A stretch of 7,659 bases of DNA from Planctomycetaceae bacterium. Lineage in GTDB: Bacteria; Planctomycetota; Planctomycetia; Planctomycetales; Planctomycetaceae. This document shows, in pieces, positions 1 to 6,546 of this stretch. The position numbers and the translations under genes were made by a program. The number at the start of each line of letters is the position of its first letter. The stretch's first letter is position 1. The notes under the pieces are model-generated. The model saw only the letters and a program-made list of their open reading frames with translations. It was not told the DNA's origin and searched no databases. The stretch covers positions 1 through 7,659 of the forward strand of contig JAGQQT010000184.1 of assembly GCA_020426065.1 (NCBI GenBank). Reading direction: 5' to 3'.

Positions 1-1
1 A

Positions 2-625
2 CTCCCCACGGAGGAATTTGAAAACTCGGACTACAGGGCTAACGATGGTCGCCGCTGCTATTTCTGCAAACAGACGCTCTACAGTTCAATCGCCCTGCAC
101 AGGGACCGTTTGGGTTTCCGCACCATTGTGAACGGAACCAACTGCGATGACCTGGGGGATTATCGTCCCGGACTGATCGCAGCTGAGGAGCACGAGGTCC
201 GCAGTCCTCTGGTGGAAGCAGGTTTCCATAAGCAGGATGTCCGTCAACTGGCACGAGAATGGAATATCCCCATCTGGGACAAACCAGCCAGCCCCTGTCT
301 TTCCAGCCGTGTGGCATATGGGGTGGAAGTCACACCTCAACGCGTCGAGCGGATTGATGCCGGGGAACGGTTCCTGAGGGAACTTTTGAAGGTCAAAGAA
401 CTCCGTGTCCGTCTGGAAGCTGGTGAACTGGCACGGATTGAGCTACCGATTGAACACCTGATTCAACTGACGGATCCTCAGGTCAGACAGCAGGTGGTCG
501 ATTACTTCCTGCAACTAGGCTTCAATTGTATTACGCTGGACCTGGCCGGATTCCGCTCTGGCGGTTTCAACAGTCGACTGGAACAGAATGATCTGGTCAG
601 ACTGACAACAATGCCCCGGCAATAA
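2..625 (+). CDS. larE: LarE, ATP-dependent sacrificial sulfur transferase (5' truncated)
   Basis: LarE adenylates and sulfurates the pyridinium dicarboxylate mononucleotide precursor of the nickel-pincer nucleotide cofactor used by lactate racemase and related LarA enzymes; it is cytoplasmic. The open frame begins at the window edge, with 207 codons visible before TAA at 623-625. The family is about 270 residues, so roughly 60-70 N-terminal residues, including the PP-loop SGGxDS motif, lie outside. Visible in order are RCYFCK (codons 18-23), GTNCDD and DYRPG (codons about 44-57), VRSPL and the WDKPASPCLSSR block (Cys at codon 99), then a C-terminal VRLEAGELARIE segment, all typical of LarE. 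The Cys of PCLSSR matches the sulfur-donor or cluster cysteine of the family. The C-terminus looks complete. No larA, larB or larC is in the window. It converges on the minus-strand gene ending at 638. Family identification is confident; the mechanistic subtype is inferred. Confidence 0.9.
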   Translation, partial: LPTEEFENSDYRANDGRRCYFCKQTLYSSIALHRDRLGFRTIVNGTNCDDLGDYRPGLIAAEEHEVRSPLVEAGFHKQDVRQLAREWNIPIWDKPASPCLSSRVAYGVEVTPQRVERIDAGERFLRELLKVKELRVRLEAGELARIELPIEHLIQLTDPQVRQQVVDYFLQLGFNCITLDLAGFRSGGFNSRLEQNDLVRLTTMPRQ

Positions 626-637
626 TTCTCAAGCAGC

Positions 638-1252
638 TCAGTCGTTTTCCTGGGTGTGGGGCATTTCGTATTTGCGAAACTCGGCAAAGTCAACCTGGAG
701 TACTTCCTCATTGTCGAGCAGGTCATTAATCTGGCTTTTGATCCGGTCCCTCACGGAACTCAGACTCGGCTCAGCCAGTTCTTGACCCGTTGCGGAAAAC
801 AGAATCTTGTCCACTTCCTGCCGGATGCGATTTTTTTTGCGTTCCACAAGACCGTTGGCCTGTGCATAGGAATGTTCTGCTCCATCCAGTGTCAGAACTG
901 TCTCGTAGGTCATCACACTGACCCCTCCCGCTGCTGCAGTTGTGGACCTCGTTTCTGATTCTCCCAATGAGACTTCGTGTGTTTTGCTGCGGCGATATGT
1001 ATCGGCCAGGCGGGCATTCTCCGCCCGCTGTTCCTTGGCTTTTTTACTGGAATCTTTCACCAGCCACATCATGCCAACAGCCAGCACGATCAGGATCGCA
1101 AACATGATGAACAGAATCAGATTGTCACCATTGAGCCGGAACAGGTTTCGCCAGCGAGAACTGTCCCGCTGGGATTCAACCCGTGTTTTTTCCTGTTCCT
1201 GCTCCTGAAGTTGCCGGAGGGTTTCAAGAGTAGATTCTGAAATTTCCGCCAT
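638..1252 (-). CDS. FliL-like single-pass membrane protein
   Basis: A 204-residue protein with a Gln/Glu-rich, probably coiled-coil N-terminus (about 8-35), one strong membrane segment (about 44-65), a charged linker, and a C-terminal domain. Residues about 138-197 read like the end of FliL, the flagellar basal-body protein that associates with the stator: an Ile/Val-patterned helix leading to ILFSATGQEL, then VRDRIKSQINDLL and VLQVDFAEF. This matches the family pattern of a conserved 'iN..L....V..V.F..F' ending. Orientation is presumably N-in with the C-terminal domain in the periplasm. The cytoplasmic N-terminus of about 43 residues is longer than in typical FliL. ATG at 1250-1252 is the start; the ribosome site before it is weak. 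The only other possible flagellar gene nearby is the FlgM-like one at 6018. The gene is separated by 277 bases from the HEPN gene upstream. It could instead be an unrelated membrane protein; the FliL call is from pattern, not a search. Confidence 0.55.
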   Translation of the reverse strand: MAEISESTLETLRQLQEQEQEKTRVESQRDSSRWRNLFRLNGDNLILFIMFAILIVLAVGMMWLVKDSSKKAKEQRAENARLADTYRRSKTHEVSLGESETRSTTAAAGGVSVMTYETVLTLDGAEHSYAQANGLVERKKNRIRQEVDKILFSATGQELAEPSLSSVRDRIKSQINDLLDNEEVLQVDFAEFRKYEMPHTQEND

Positions 1253-1518
1253 ATCGCTGTTCTATTTCTCTGCAACTGAGGGAATCGCTTAAATGTAATA
1301 TCGGCGCAGAACTTTGGGTGGGACTGCTGAATCTGTTCCCGTCTTTCGCTCAAGAATATTTTTCTGGAGCTCTGCGTAAGAAAACACGACCGGGCATCGA
1401 TTCGCTGCTCTGCAGCAAGCATAGGTCATCCAGCACGACGCAGATATTTTATTCAGATTTCCTGAACCGAACTTCGGAAATTGTCTGCACGATCGTTACA
1501 TCCCCACCAGACAGAAAT
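1253..1518. other. Non-coding spacer upstream of the FliL-like gene
   Basis: I see no credible gene in this stretch. It should carry the promoter of the FliL-like gene, but no convincing sigma-70 pair was found on the minus strand. A GCCGATAT octamer on the minus strand (1298-1305) resembles a sigma-28 -10 element but has no matching -35 element at the right distance. A small GCTGC/GCAGC hairpin with a 3-base loop lies at 1404-1416. Confidence 0.4.
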
Positions 1519-1547
1519 CAGGTTCAGTGCTATTGCGATTGAACCTG
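1519..1547 (-). terminator. Possible weak terminator hairpin at the end of the HEPN gene
   Basis: A perfect 8-base inverted repeat, CAGGTTCA (1519-1526) and TGAACCTG (1540-1547), has a 13-base loop that contains the stop codon of the HEPN gene (1530-1532). Read on the minus strand it is followed by ATTTCTGT, only a poor U tract. It may be a weak terminator or an mRNA 3'-end stabiliser. The long loop and moderate GC content argue for caution. Confidence 0.35.
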
Positions 1548-2147
1548 TTGCAGGATGTTCAGCAATGAGCGGGCATCGTCCGGCAGAATAAACTCTTCGT
1601 ACGACATTTCTGATCCCAGAAAGTGCATGCGGAAATTATTTGCATAGGCTCGCATCGCCGCCAGTGCATCCTCCACATCCTGACGAGAGACCCCCAGGAT
1701 TGGCGACTGATAGGCTCCCAGCGCGGTTCGCTGGTCTTTGTGGGCAATACGACGATTCCGAATCATCCGCAGTTTTCCGCACGCTTCATCAATCGACCGG
1801 CCACATTCCCGTAGCTCTCTTCTCAAATCTGCATCGCGCTGAGGATCCAGCATTTCATAGAGCTGACGTAAAACCAGATTATCCCGGCCATAGGAGCGGG
1901 GAGGATCAGTCAGACTGCAGATTTCCAGCACGACATAATCCAGCCACAAAAACTGCAGCATGCCAAAGAACGTGGGGGCAGAATTGTTCAGCAGGTCGAG
2001 CGTTTCCTGATCGGCTCCATACAACTGACGATATAGGCGCCAGCGTCCATGCAGCCAGATCAACTCATCTTCAATCGCCTCATAAACCTCTTTGAGCTGA
2101 TCGGGCAGCTGGGAATAATCCAGCGAATGATGAGGCTGATCTTCCAT
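1530..2147 (-). CDS. AbiU2-like HEPN-domain protein
   Basis: A predicted all-helical protein of 205 residues. The pattern resembles the HEPN_AbiU2 family: a helix around IEDELIWLHGRWRLY (26-40), a SAPTFFGMLQFLWLDYVVLE segment (56-75) followed by SLTDPP, then an NLVLRQL helix, and RMIRNRRIAHKD (127-138). The last block supplies the HEPN RNase signature, Arg130-Asn131 with His136 (R-x5-H). HEPN proteins with this motif are often metal-independent RNases in abortive infection or toxin systems. ATG at 2145-2147 is chosen because GAGGAG lies four bases upstream (2152-2157). The frame stays open to 2249, but that longer form would overlap the upstream gene by 68 bases and has no better ribosome site. 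It lies 34 bases downstream of the unknown membrane-protein gene and may be co-transcribed with it. No recognisable antitoxin is adjacent. The fold call is moderate; RNase activity is inferred. Confidence 0.55.
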   Translation of the reverse strand: MEDQPHHSLDYSQLPDQLKEVYEAIEDELIWLHGRWRLYRQLYGADQETLDLLNNSAPTFFGMLQFLWLDYVVLEICSLTDPPRSYGRDNLVLRQLYEMLDPQRDADLRRELRECGRSIDEACGKLRMIRNRRIAHKDQRTALGAYQSPILGVSRQDVEDALAAMRAYANNFRMHFLGSEMSYEEFILPDDARSLLNILQQVQSQ

Positions 2148-2151
2148 GGCA

Positions 2152-2157
2152 CTCCTC
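2152..2157 (-). promoter_or_regulatory. Ribosome binding site fixing the HEPN gene start
   Basis: GAGGAG on the minus strand, four bases before the ATG at 2145-2147. It supports this start over in-frame codons further upstream at 2160-2162 and 2247-2249. Confidence 0.6.
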
Positions 2158-2181
2158 GACATGATTCCACAGGAATCGAAG

Positions 2182-2937
2182 TTATTCGTAGCGAGCGGAA
2201 ACTTTACGTGCGACACAGATCCAGTCACACAGGTCGGCAAAGGTTTCAATTCCTTCCGGCAACGGATTCCCTCGATGCATGATTCGAAAACCGATGCCGA
2301 ACAAAAGGAAGGCGAGAATCAGTTCCCGCACAAATGTCAGCGGCAATTCCATCACCAGCCAGAGCACTGCCAGCAGGAGACAGACGAAAGCCTTGAGCAT
2401 CAAACCACCCGAAAGTTTCTGATAGGGCCAGTTCAACGGGGGTAAAGGTAATCCGATCTGATGAGTCAGTCTTCCCCAGAACAGTTCCAGATCCGCGCCC
2501 TGCACACAATCCATAATGCGGGTGCGGGGACCAAATCGCAGCCTTTTCCGATCCTGCAGAACTTTGAGTGTGTCCTGCATTCCCAGAAACAGTCCGGCCT
2601 CTTCAGATTGCACGCCACAGATATCCCGCACGCCAAAATCAGGGATGCGGGAATGTTCTGCCAGGATTCCCGCGAAATCCATGATTGAAAGCGGAGATTC
2701 GGTTTCGCTGGAAGTTCCGTTCAGAATCTGAAGGATTCCCTTCCACGATTCTGATTTCTCGGAGATGCCGAAATCTTCCAGAATCGAGCAGAACCGCATG
2801 CCCCAGAATTCATCCTGGCCATCGAGTATCTCAACCCACTCCTGCAGGCTGAGTTCAGCACTGAATTCCGTCTCGCAGCATTCATTGTGAAGGCCACGAA
2901 ATGCTCGCAGAATCTGACAAGGGGCTGCCTGTTTCAT
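2182..2937 (-). CDS. Unknown membrane protein with two C-terminal helices
   Basis: Not recognised. It is 251 residues long. The first 175 residues form a soluble region with several Cys (C7, C20, C21, C50, C107, C144) and Trp, but no enzyme motif I can name. Two hydrophobic segments follow at about 179-199 and 201-219, separated by a short Glu/Pro/Arg turn, so they probably form a helical hairpin. The tail after RGNPLPEGIETFADLCDWI (222-240) is cytoplasmic or surface-exposed. GTG at 2938-2940 is directly followed by ATG at 2935-2937. AGGA on the minus strand sits seven bases before the ATG and four before the GTG, so ATG is preferred. It lies 166 bases downstream of murB and 34 bases upstream of the HEPN gene. 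It may be a lineage-specific planctomycete protein; I assign no function. Confidence 0.7.
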   Translation of the reverse strand: MKQAAPCQILRAFRGLHNECCETEFSAELSLQEWVEILDGQDEFWGMRFCSILEDFGISEKSESWKGILQILNGTSSETESPLSIMDFAGILAEHSRIPDFGVRDICGVQSEEAGLFLGMQDTLKVLQDRKRLRFGPRTRIMDCVQGADLELFWGRLTHQIGLPLPPLNWPYQKLSGGLMLKAFVCLLLAVLWLVMELPLTFVRELILAFLLFGIGFRIMHRGNPLPEGIETFADLCDWICVARKVSARYE

Positions 2938-3103
2938 CACATCATCCTGGCCAGCGGGAAACAGAATCGGGAAGTCGACACAAAAGTGAACTGGCTTCCT
3001 GCAGAAAGTTTACATCTTCCATACCCCAGTTCTGGAGTGCCCTGATGAATCTTCACCAGTTATCAAAAGTGAATGAGTCGCAGATGCGTTTCAGGTCGGA
3101 CAT

Positions 3104-3985
3104 TCAGGGCCAGACCTTGATTTCCAGTTCGAGGTTCACGCCGTGTTTGTCAGAGACCTGGGATTTGACCAGGTCAATCAGTTTGAGCACATCCTGACTG
3201 GTTGTGTTCTCGTGAGTGACGATGAAGTTGGCGTGGATATCGCTCACTTCACAATCCCCCACCCGGGTTCCCTTCAGCCCGGCCTGTTCAATCAATGCTC
3301 CGGCAGAAAGACCAGGAGGATTCTTGAAGATGCAACCAGCCGACTGCGAAGTCAACGGCTGACTTGTCCGTTTCATGATCCAGGTTTTTCGCAGTCGTTT
3401 TGTGATTTCCTGAGGATCGTCTTCCCGTAACTGCAGCTTCGCACAAACGATAATGGACGAGCCGATGTGGCTGGATCGATAATTGAATCCGATCAGTTCC
3501 GCTGGCAGGGTTTCCCGGTTCCCATCCAGGGTGATCACATCCACGGAAATGACCTGGGTTCCGATATCTCCGCTCTTGCCCCCCGCATTCCCGGCAATGG
3601 CTCCGCCAACCGTCCCGGGAATTCCAGAAAGCTCTTCCAGACCGGTTAACCCGGCAGCGACTGTGCGGGAAATGACATGAGAGAGCAATGCCCCACCGCC
3701 AACAGTCACAGTGTTGCCTTCAATTGTTACTTCCGTGAACTCTGGCCCGTTCAGCCGAACCACGCAGCCACTCACGCCATCATCGCGGATCAGCAGGTTG
3801 GCGCCATCTCCCAGGATGTGAACCGTTAACTCCTCTTCCCGGCAACATTTCAGCACAGCGCACAATTCATCAATTGACCGGGGCTCGGCAAAGTACTGTG
3901 CCGGTCCTCCCAGTTTCAACCAGGTGTAAGGAGCCAGAGGCTCATCTTTACGGACGATTTCAGTCAGTGAATCCAGACAACTCAT
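3104..3985 (-). CDS. murB: MurB, UDP-N-acetylenolpyruvoylglucosamine reductase
   Basis: A cytoplasmic FAD enzyme that reduces UDP-GlcNAc-enolpyruvate to UDP-MurNAc with NADPH, the second committed step of peptidoglycan synthesis. The 293 residues show the FAD-binding [13 protein letters not shown] (about 20-32), [13 protein letters not shown] (58-70), [16 protein letters not shown] (122-136), NYRSS (168-172) and the C-terminal SAGCIFKNP with [12 protein letters not shown] and SDIHANFIV. The layout is type II MurB. The proton-donor position in the SAGCIFKNP block holds Cys218 (TGC at 3332-3334), where many MurB enzymes have Ser. The start is ATG at 3983-3985, which begins inside the murC end (26-base overlap). 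The frame is open to 4024, but those extra residues do not look like MurB. Translational coupling to murC is likely. Stop TGA is at 3104-3106. Confidence 0.95.
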   Translation of the reverse strand: MSCLDSLTEIVRKDEPLAPYTWLKLGGPAQYFAEPRSIDELCAVLKCCREEELTVHILGDGANLLIRDDGVSGCVVRLNGPEFTEVTIEGNTVTVGGGALLSHVISRTVAAGLTGLEELSGIPGTVGGAIAGNAGGKSGDIGTQVISVDVITLDGNRETLPAELIGFNYRSSHIGSSIIVCAKLQLREDDPQEITKRLRKTWIMKRTSQPLTSQSAGCIFKNPPGLSAGALIEQAGLKGTRVGDCEVSDIHANFIVTHENTTSQDVLKLIDLVKSQVSDKHGVNLELEIKVWP

Positions 3986-5372
3986 AATAAATCCGATCAA
4001 TATCCCCCGCTCCCAGGGTGACATGGATGGCAGCAGGTTCCGGGTGGTTCTTTATCCAATCGTCTAAATTGCGAACGCACAGGTCAAGGCTGCCACAGAA
4101 TTCAAATTTCCCCCCGCGGGCGTTACCCGACTCAACCAGTTGCAGCGAAGGGGTGCAGCGGTCGGCTTCCTCAGGTTCACGAGCGGCGAATACAGGCAGG
4201 ATAGTCACCCGATCCGCTTCGAGCAAAGCTTCCGCGAATTCATTCAGCAATGAATTCGTCCGCTGGATCTGGTGAGGCTGAAAACAGATGTGCAGTTCCT
4301 GTCCGGGAAATCGTGTCCGTAAGGCTGACAAGGTCGCCCGGATTTCCGTGGGGTGATGAGCGTAATCGTCCACAAACCAGCTCCCGCTGGAATGCTGGCG
4401 GATTTCGCAGCGTCGGACCACTCCCGGAAAGCATTGCAAACCAGAACGAATCTGATCGGCATTCAAACCATGTTCCAAGGCCAGAATACTGGCGAAGGCA
4501 GCATTCATGACCTGATGTTTTCCCGGGAGGGGAAACTTCAGGGAAGGGATCTCAACTGTTCCATGCGAGATTGAAAACTCGGTCCCGGCAGAACTCTCTG
4601 AAAGTATCTGGATCGGGACATAAGATGCGTCTTCACACTCAATTCTGGTTTCTTTTTCACACTGCAATGAAACCAGGATCCGGCGACATCGGGAATGAGC
4701 CGCAGCCGCGAGCGCCCTGGGATCCGCCGCATTGACTAGCAGCAAACCGTCAGGATGAACTCGACGGGCAAACTCATCAAACGCAGACTGCAACTGAGCG
4801 GTATCGGGGTAACAGTCAAAATGGTCCGGTTCCAGATTCAGGATGGCAGCGCTCTGGGGAGACAAATTGTGAAAGTGACGCTGAAACTCACAAGCTTCCA
4901 GGATCAGGAGTGAATTGTTATTCCCCTGACCGTAACAAGGGGACTTCTGCCAGCGTCCTCCGGTAATGAATGCAGGAGCAGCTCCGGCAGTATTCAGCAG
5001 ATGCGCCAGCAGCATGCTGGTGGTCGTCTTGCCGTGAGTCCCGGCAATGGCACAGGTCCGATGCTTCCGGCTCAATTGTCCCAGAAACTCCGGATACCGA
5101 AATCGCTCCTTCCCCTGTTGAACAGCGGCTTGCCATTCGGGATTTGCTTCCGGAATGGCGGCGGAGGCGATTATCGTGTTGACCGTTGCAGGGAGTGCTC
5201 TGTTTTCTGCCTGAGGCCACACCTGGATTTTGCGATCAGCAAAGGATGCAATTTGCGCCGGATGGAGGCTGCGGTCGGTACCTGTCACGGTCATCCCGCA
5301 ATCCACCAGGTAATCAGCCAGAGAACGCATTCCCGACCCGCAGATTCCGACAAGATGCAGATGAGAGGACAT
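3960..5372 (-). CDS. murC: MurC, UDP-N-acetylmuramate--L-alanine ligase
   Basis: A cytoplasmic Mur ligase that adds L-alanine to UDP-MurNAc using ATP, directly after the MurB step. The 470 residues are normal for MurC. The order is: N-terminal dinucleotide-like [10 protein letters not shown] (6-15) and GTDRS; ATP P-loop GTHGKTTTS (111-119); EACEFQRHF (159-167); [11 protein letters not shown] (178-188); PGKHQVMN (283-290), where most Mur ligases have HN in place of [12 protein letters not shown] (335-344); [12 protein letters not shown] (364-375); and GAGDID (454-459). The recycling ligase Mpl shares the GICG start, but the FQPHxxxRT block and the murB neighbour favour MurC. ATG at 5370-5372 is the start, with only a weak ribosome site before it. 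fur ends 40 bases upstream; murB overlaps by 26 bases downstream. Confidence 0.95.
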   Translation of the reverse strand: MSSHLHLVGICGSGMRSLADYLVDCGMTVTGTDRSLHPAQIASFADRKIQVWPQAENRALPATVNTIIASAAIPEANPEWQAAVQQGKERFRYPEFLGQLSRKHRTCAIAGTHGKTTTSMLLAHLLNTAGAAPAFITGGRWQKSPCYGQGNNNSLLILEACEFQRHFHNLSPQSAAILNLEPDHFDCYPDTAQLQSAFDEFARRVHPDGLLLVNAADPRALAAAAHSRCRRILVSLQCEKETRIECEDASYVPIQILSESSAGTEFSISHGTVEIPSLKFPLPGKHQVMNAAFASILALEHGLNADQIRSGLQCFPGVVRRCEIRQHSSGSWFVDDYAHHPTEIRATLSALRTRFPGQELHICFQPHQIQRTNSLLNEFAEALLEADRVTILPVFAAREPEEADRCTPSLQLVESGNARGGKFEFCGSLDLCVRNLDDWIKNHPEPAAIHVTLGAGDIDRIYYELSGFTD

Positions 5373-5412
5373 GCGGACCGGAATGGGAAAAGGACTCAGG
5401 AAGAAACCGGGA

Positions 5413-5928
5413 TCAGATCATGTCCAGTTTGCGATGCGCCCGTTTCGGAGTCCGGCGACAGTCACTGCACAATCCAAACACTTCCAGCCGATGCCCGTCC
5501 ATAAAGAATCCCATCAGGTCTGCCTGACGTTCCAGAATGGCTTTGATCTCTTCGTTCTGAAATTCCTGGAGCGAACCACATTTGCGGCAGATCAGGTGAT
5601 CATGCTGAGGGTAGCCGTAATCGTGCTCCCAGATTTCGCTGCCGTTGGGGCGCGCCACTTTGCGAATCAAACCCGCAGATTCCATGGATTCGAGCGTGCG
5701 ATAGACCGTGGAACGACTGACCCGTTTCTTTCCACCACCCTTGAGGCGATCGGAAAGTTCTTCGGCATCGAAGTGCTCGTGACTTTCAAAAACTTCGTCA
5801 ACAATGATCTCCCGCTCGGGAGTCAGCCGCATATTCTGGGTCGCCAGATACTCACGAAATTTTTCTTTTGGACTGGTTGAAATCCGCACGGTCCCCAGAT
5901 CGTTCACCGTTGCGTTCTCACTCACCAC
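5413..5928 (-). CDS. Fur-family metal-responsive transcription regulator
   Basis: A 171-residue protein with the Fur layout. An N-terminal extension of about 20 residues precedes the winged helix. NMRLTPERE (32-40) is followed by the His-rich SHEHFDAEEL (49-58), and by RVSRSTVYRTLESMESAGLIRKV (69-91, starting at VSRST), which holds the recognition helix. Dimerisation and metal sites follow: PQHDHLICRKCG (107-118) with His109, His111, Cys114 and Cys117, then a second CxxC at Cys154 and Cys157, a probable structural zinc site. Whether it senses iron, zinc or peroxide cannot be decided from sequence. Two GTG codons in a row (5926-5928 and 5923-5925) are candidate starts; AAGG (5933-5936) is four bases from the first and seven from the second. 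It is followed by murC after 40 bases, probably in one transcript. No clear Fur box was seen upstream. Confidence 0.9.
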   Translation of the reverse strand: MVSENATVNDLGTVRISTSPKEKFREYLATQNMRLTPEREIIVDEVFESHEHFDAEELSDRLKGGGKKRVSRSTVYRTLESMESAGLIRKVARPNGSEIWEHDYGYPQHDHLICRKCGSLQEFQNEEIKAILERQADLMGFFMDGHRLEVFGLCSDCRRTPKRAHRKLDMI

Positions 5929-5987
5929 TTCACCTTTACCGTGTTGTATCTGACTGAAGAGTTATTGACAGACTGGCGAATGCCCTG

Positions 5988-6010
5988 GCTCAATCCTGAT
6001 CAGGTTGAGC
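5988..6010. repeat. Inverted repeat between the FlgM-like gene and fur
   Basis: GCTCAA (5988-5993) and TTGAGC (6005-6010) enclose the palindrome CCTGATCAGG (5995-6004), with one extra T at 5994. Folded as RNA this gives nine base pairs, one bulge and a GATC loop. It lies eight bases past the FlgM-like stop codon and 60 bases before the fur start. No U tract follows on either strand, so it is not a classical intrinsic terminator. It could be a 3'-end or attenuator hairpin, or a dyad operator for fur. Confidence 0.55.
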
Positions 6011-6017
6011 GATCCAG

Positions 6018-6323
6018 TTAACGGGAGGAATCCGTGTCCGACTGCAGGTCCTGCAGAAATTTGGTTAATGCCATTTCCAGTTTTTCATCCGTGTCGTAGA
6101 CCCCCTGCTCGATTTCACTACGAATTCTGGAAATCAACTCGTTTCGAGAAGGATCATTTGCTGAGATCGAATCCAATTCAGCCATCATCCGTGCCACTGG
6201 GGAAAGATCCAGTTGATCCTGAGGAATCTTCAGTCCGGAACTCTGGTTCGCAGTCTGATTGTCAACCATCCCTTTCGGAATAGTCCATTGTGTCTGGGAG
6301 ATACCCACACCCGAAATCTTCAT
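6018..6323 (-). CDS. FlgM-like anti-sigma-28 factor candidate
   Basis: A small soluble protein of 101 residues. FlgM holds the flagellar sigma factor FliA inactive until it is exported through the completed hook. The N-terminal 35 residues are polar and probably disordered, as in FlgM. The C-terminal part shows the family pattern: DLSPVARMMAEL (39-50), then SRNELISRIRSEIEQGVYDTD (59-79), matching the 'R.e.i..ir..I..G.Y..d' block, then a helix EKLEMALTKFLQDL (80-93). Two ATG codons lie side by side (6324-6326 and 6321-6323). GGAGG (6329-6333) is two bases from the first and five from the second, so the second is chosen. fur follows after 89 bases that contain a hairpin. No fliA or hook gene is near. 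It may be a FlgM relative with another sigma partner. Confidence 0.65.
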   Translation of the reverse strand: MKISGVGISQTQWTIPKGMVDNQTANQSSGLKIPQDQLDLSPVARMMAELDSISANDPSRNELISRIRSEIEQGVYDTDEKLEMALTKFLQDLQSDTDSSR

Positions 6324-6328
6324 CATCC

Positions 6329-6333
6329 CCTCC
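6329..6333 (-). promoter_or_regulatory. Strong ribosome binding site of the FlgM-like gene
   Basis: GGAGG on the minus strand, within AGGGAGGGG (6327-6335). It is five bases from the ATG at 6321-6323 and two from the ATG at 6324-6326, which decides the start. It is the strongest Shine-Dalgarno sequence in the window. Confidence 0.7.
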
Positions 6334-6356
6334 CTGGGTCGAATTAAGAACCACTC

Positions 6357-6376
6357 ACACAGCGATCCTGCTGTGT
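6357..6376 (-). repeat. 5'-leader hairpin of the FlgM-like gene
   Basis: A perfect 7-base inverted repeat, ACACAGC (6357-6363) and GCTGTGT (6370-6376), with a six-base loop. On the minus strand it ends 21 bases before the ribosome site at 6327-6335. After the stem the sequence is GAGTGGTTCTTAATTC, not a tight U tract, so termination is unlikely. It may be a leader structure or a protein-binding dyad. Confidence 0.5.
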
Positions 6377-6419
6377 CTCCGCTAGGAAATCAAAGATGGT
6401 TCACTCGAACAATCTACAA

Positions 6420-6449
6420 ATTGTACGCCGAAACAGCCGGTTAACACAA
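6420..6449 (-). promoter_or_regulatory. Possible sigma-70-type promoter for the FlgM-like gene
   Basis: On the minus strand TACAAT (6420-6425) matches the -10 consensus at five of six positions. TTGTGT (6444-6449) lies 18 bases upstream but matches the -35 consensus only in TTG. Transcription would start near 6413 and give a leader of about 90 bases that includes the hairpin at 6357-6376. The weak -35 keeps this tentative. Confidence 0.35.
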
Positions 6450-6450
6450 C

Positions 6451-6460
6451 TGAAATTTCA
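6451..6460. promoter_or_regulatory. Palindrome next to the candidate promoter
   Basis: TGAAATTTCA is a perfect 10-base palindrome one base upstream of the candidate -35 element. The position suits an operator, but a short AT-rich palindrome can arise by chance. Confidence 0.25.
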
Positions 6461-6546
6461 AATCTGGTGAACAAACAAACACAACCCCGAAACTCGGATT
6501 GAGACAGCAATCGAGGATTTCAGAGAAAACAGGACAGCGGACTCAA

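Noticed and set aside
1298..1305. Minus-strand GCCGATAT, like the sigma-28 -10 element, upstream of the FliL-like gene
   Set aside because: The only TAAAG-like sequence (CAAAGTTC) is three bases away instead of about eleven, so no proper -35 element exists.
1404..1416. GCTGC/GCAGC mini-hairpin as terminator
   Set aside because: A five-base stem with no T run on either strand.
1640..2095. Plus-strand open frame of 151 codons
   Set aside because: Antisense to the HEPN gene, of low-complexity Arg/His/Pro composition, without a ribosome site or family resemblance.
2981..3073. Ten-base direct repeat CAAAAGTGAA at 2981-2990 and 3064-3073
   Set aside because: Only two copies 83 bases apart with no other shared flank; likely chance.
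5001..5504. Plus-strand open frame of 167 codons
   Set aside because: Antisense to murC and the end of fur, both clearly real genes.
5965..5970. Plus-strand TTGACA, a perfect -35 hexamer
   Set aside because: No -10 element follows at 16-18 bases and no plus-strand gene lies downstream.
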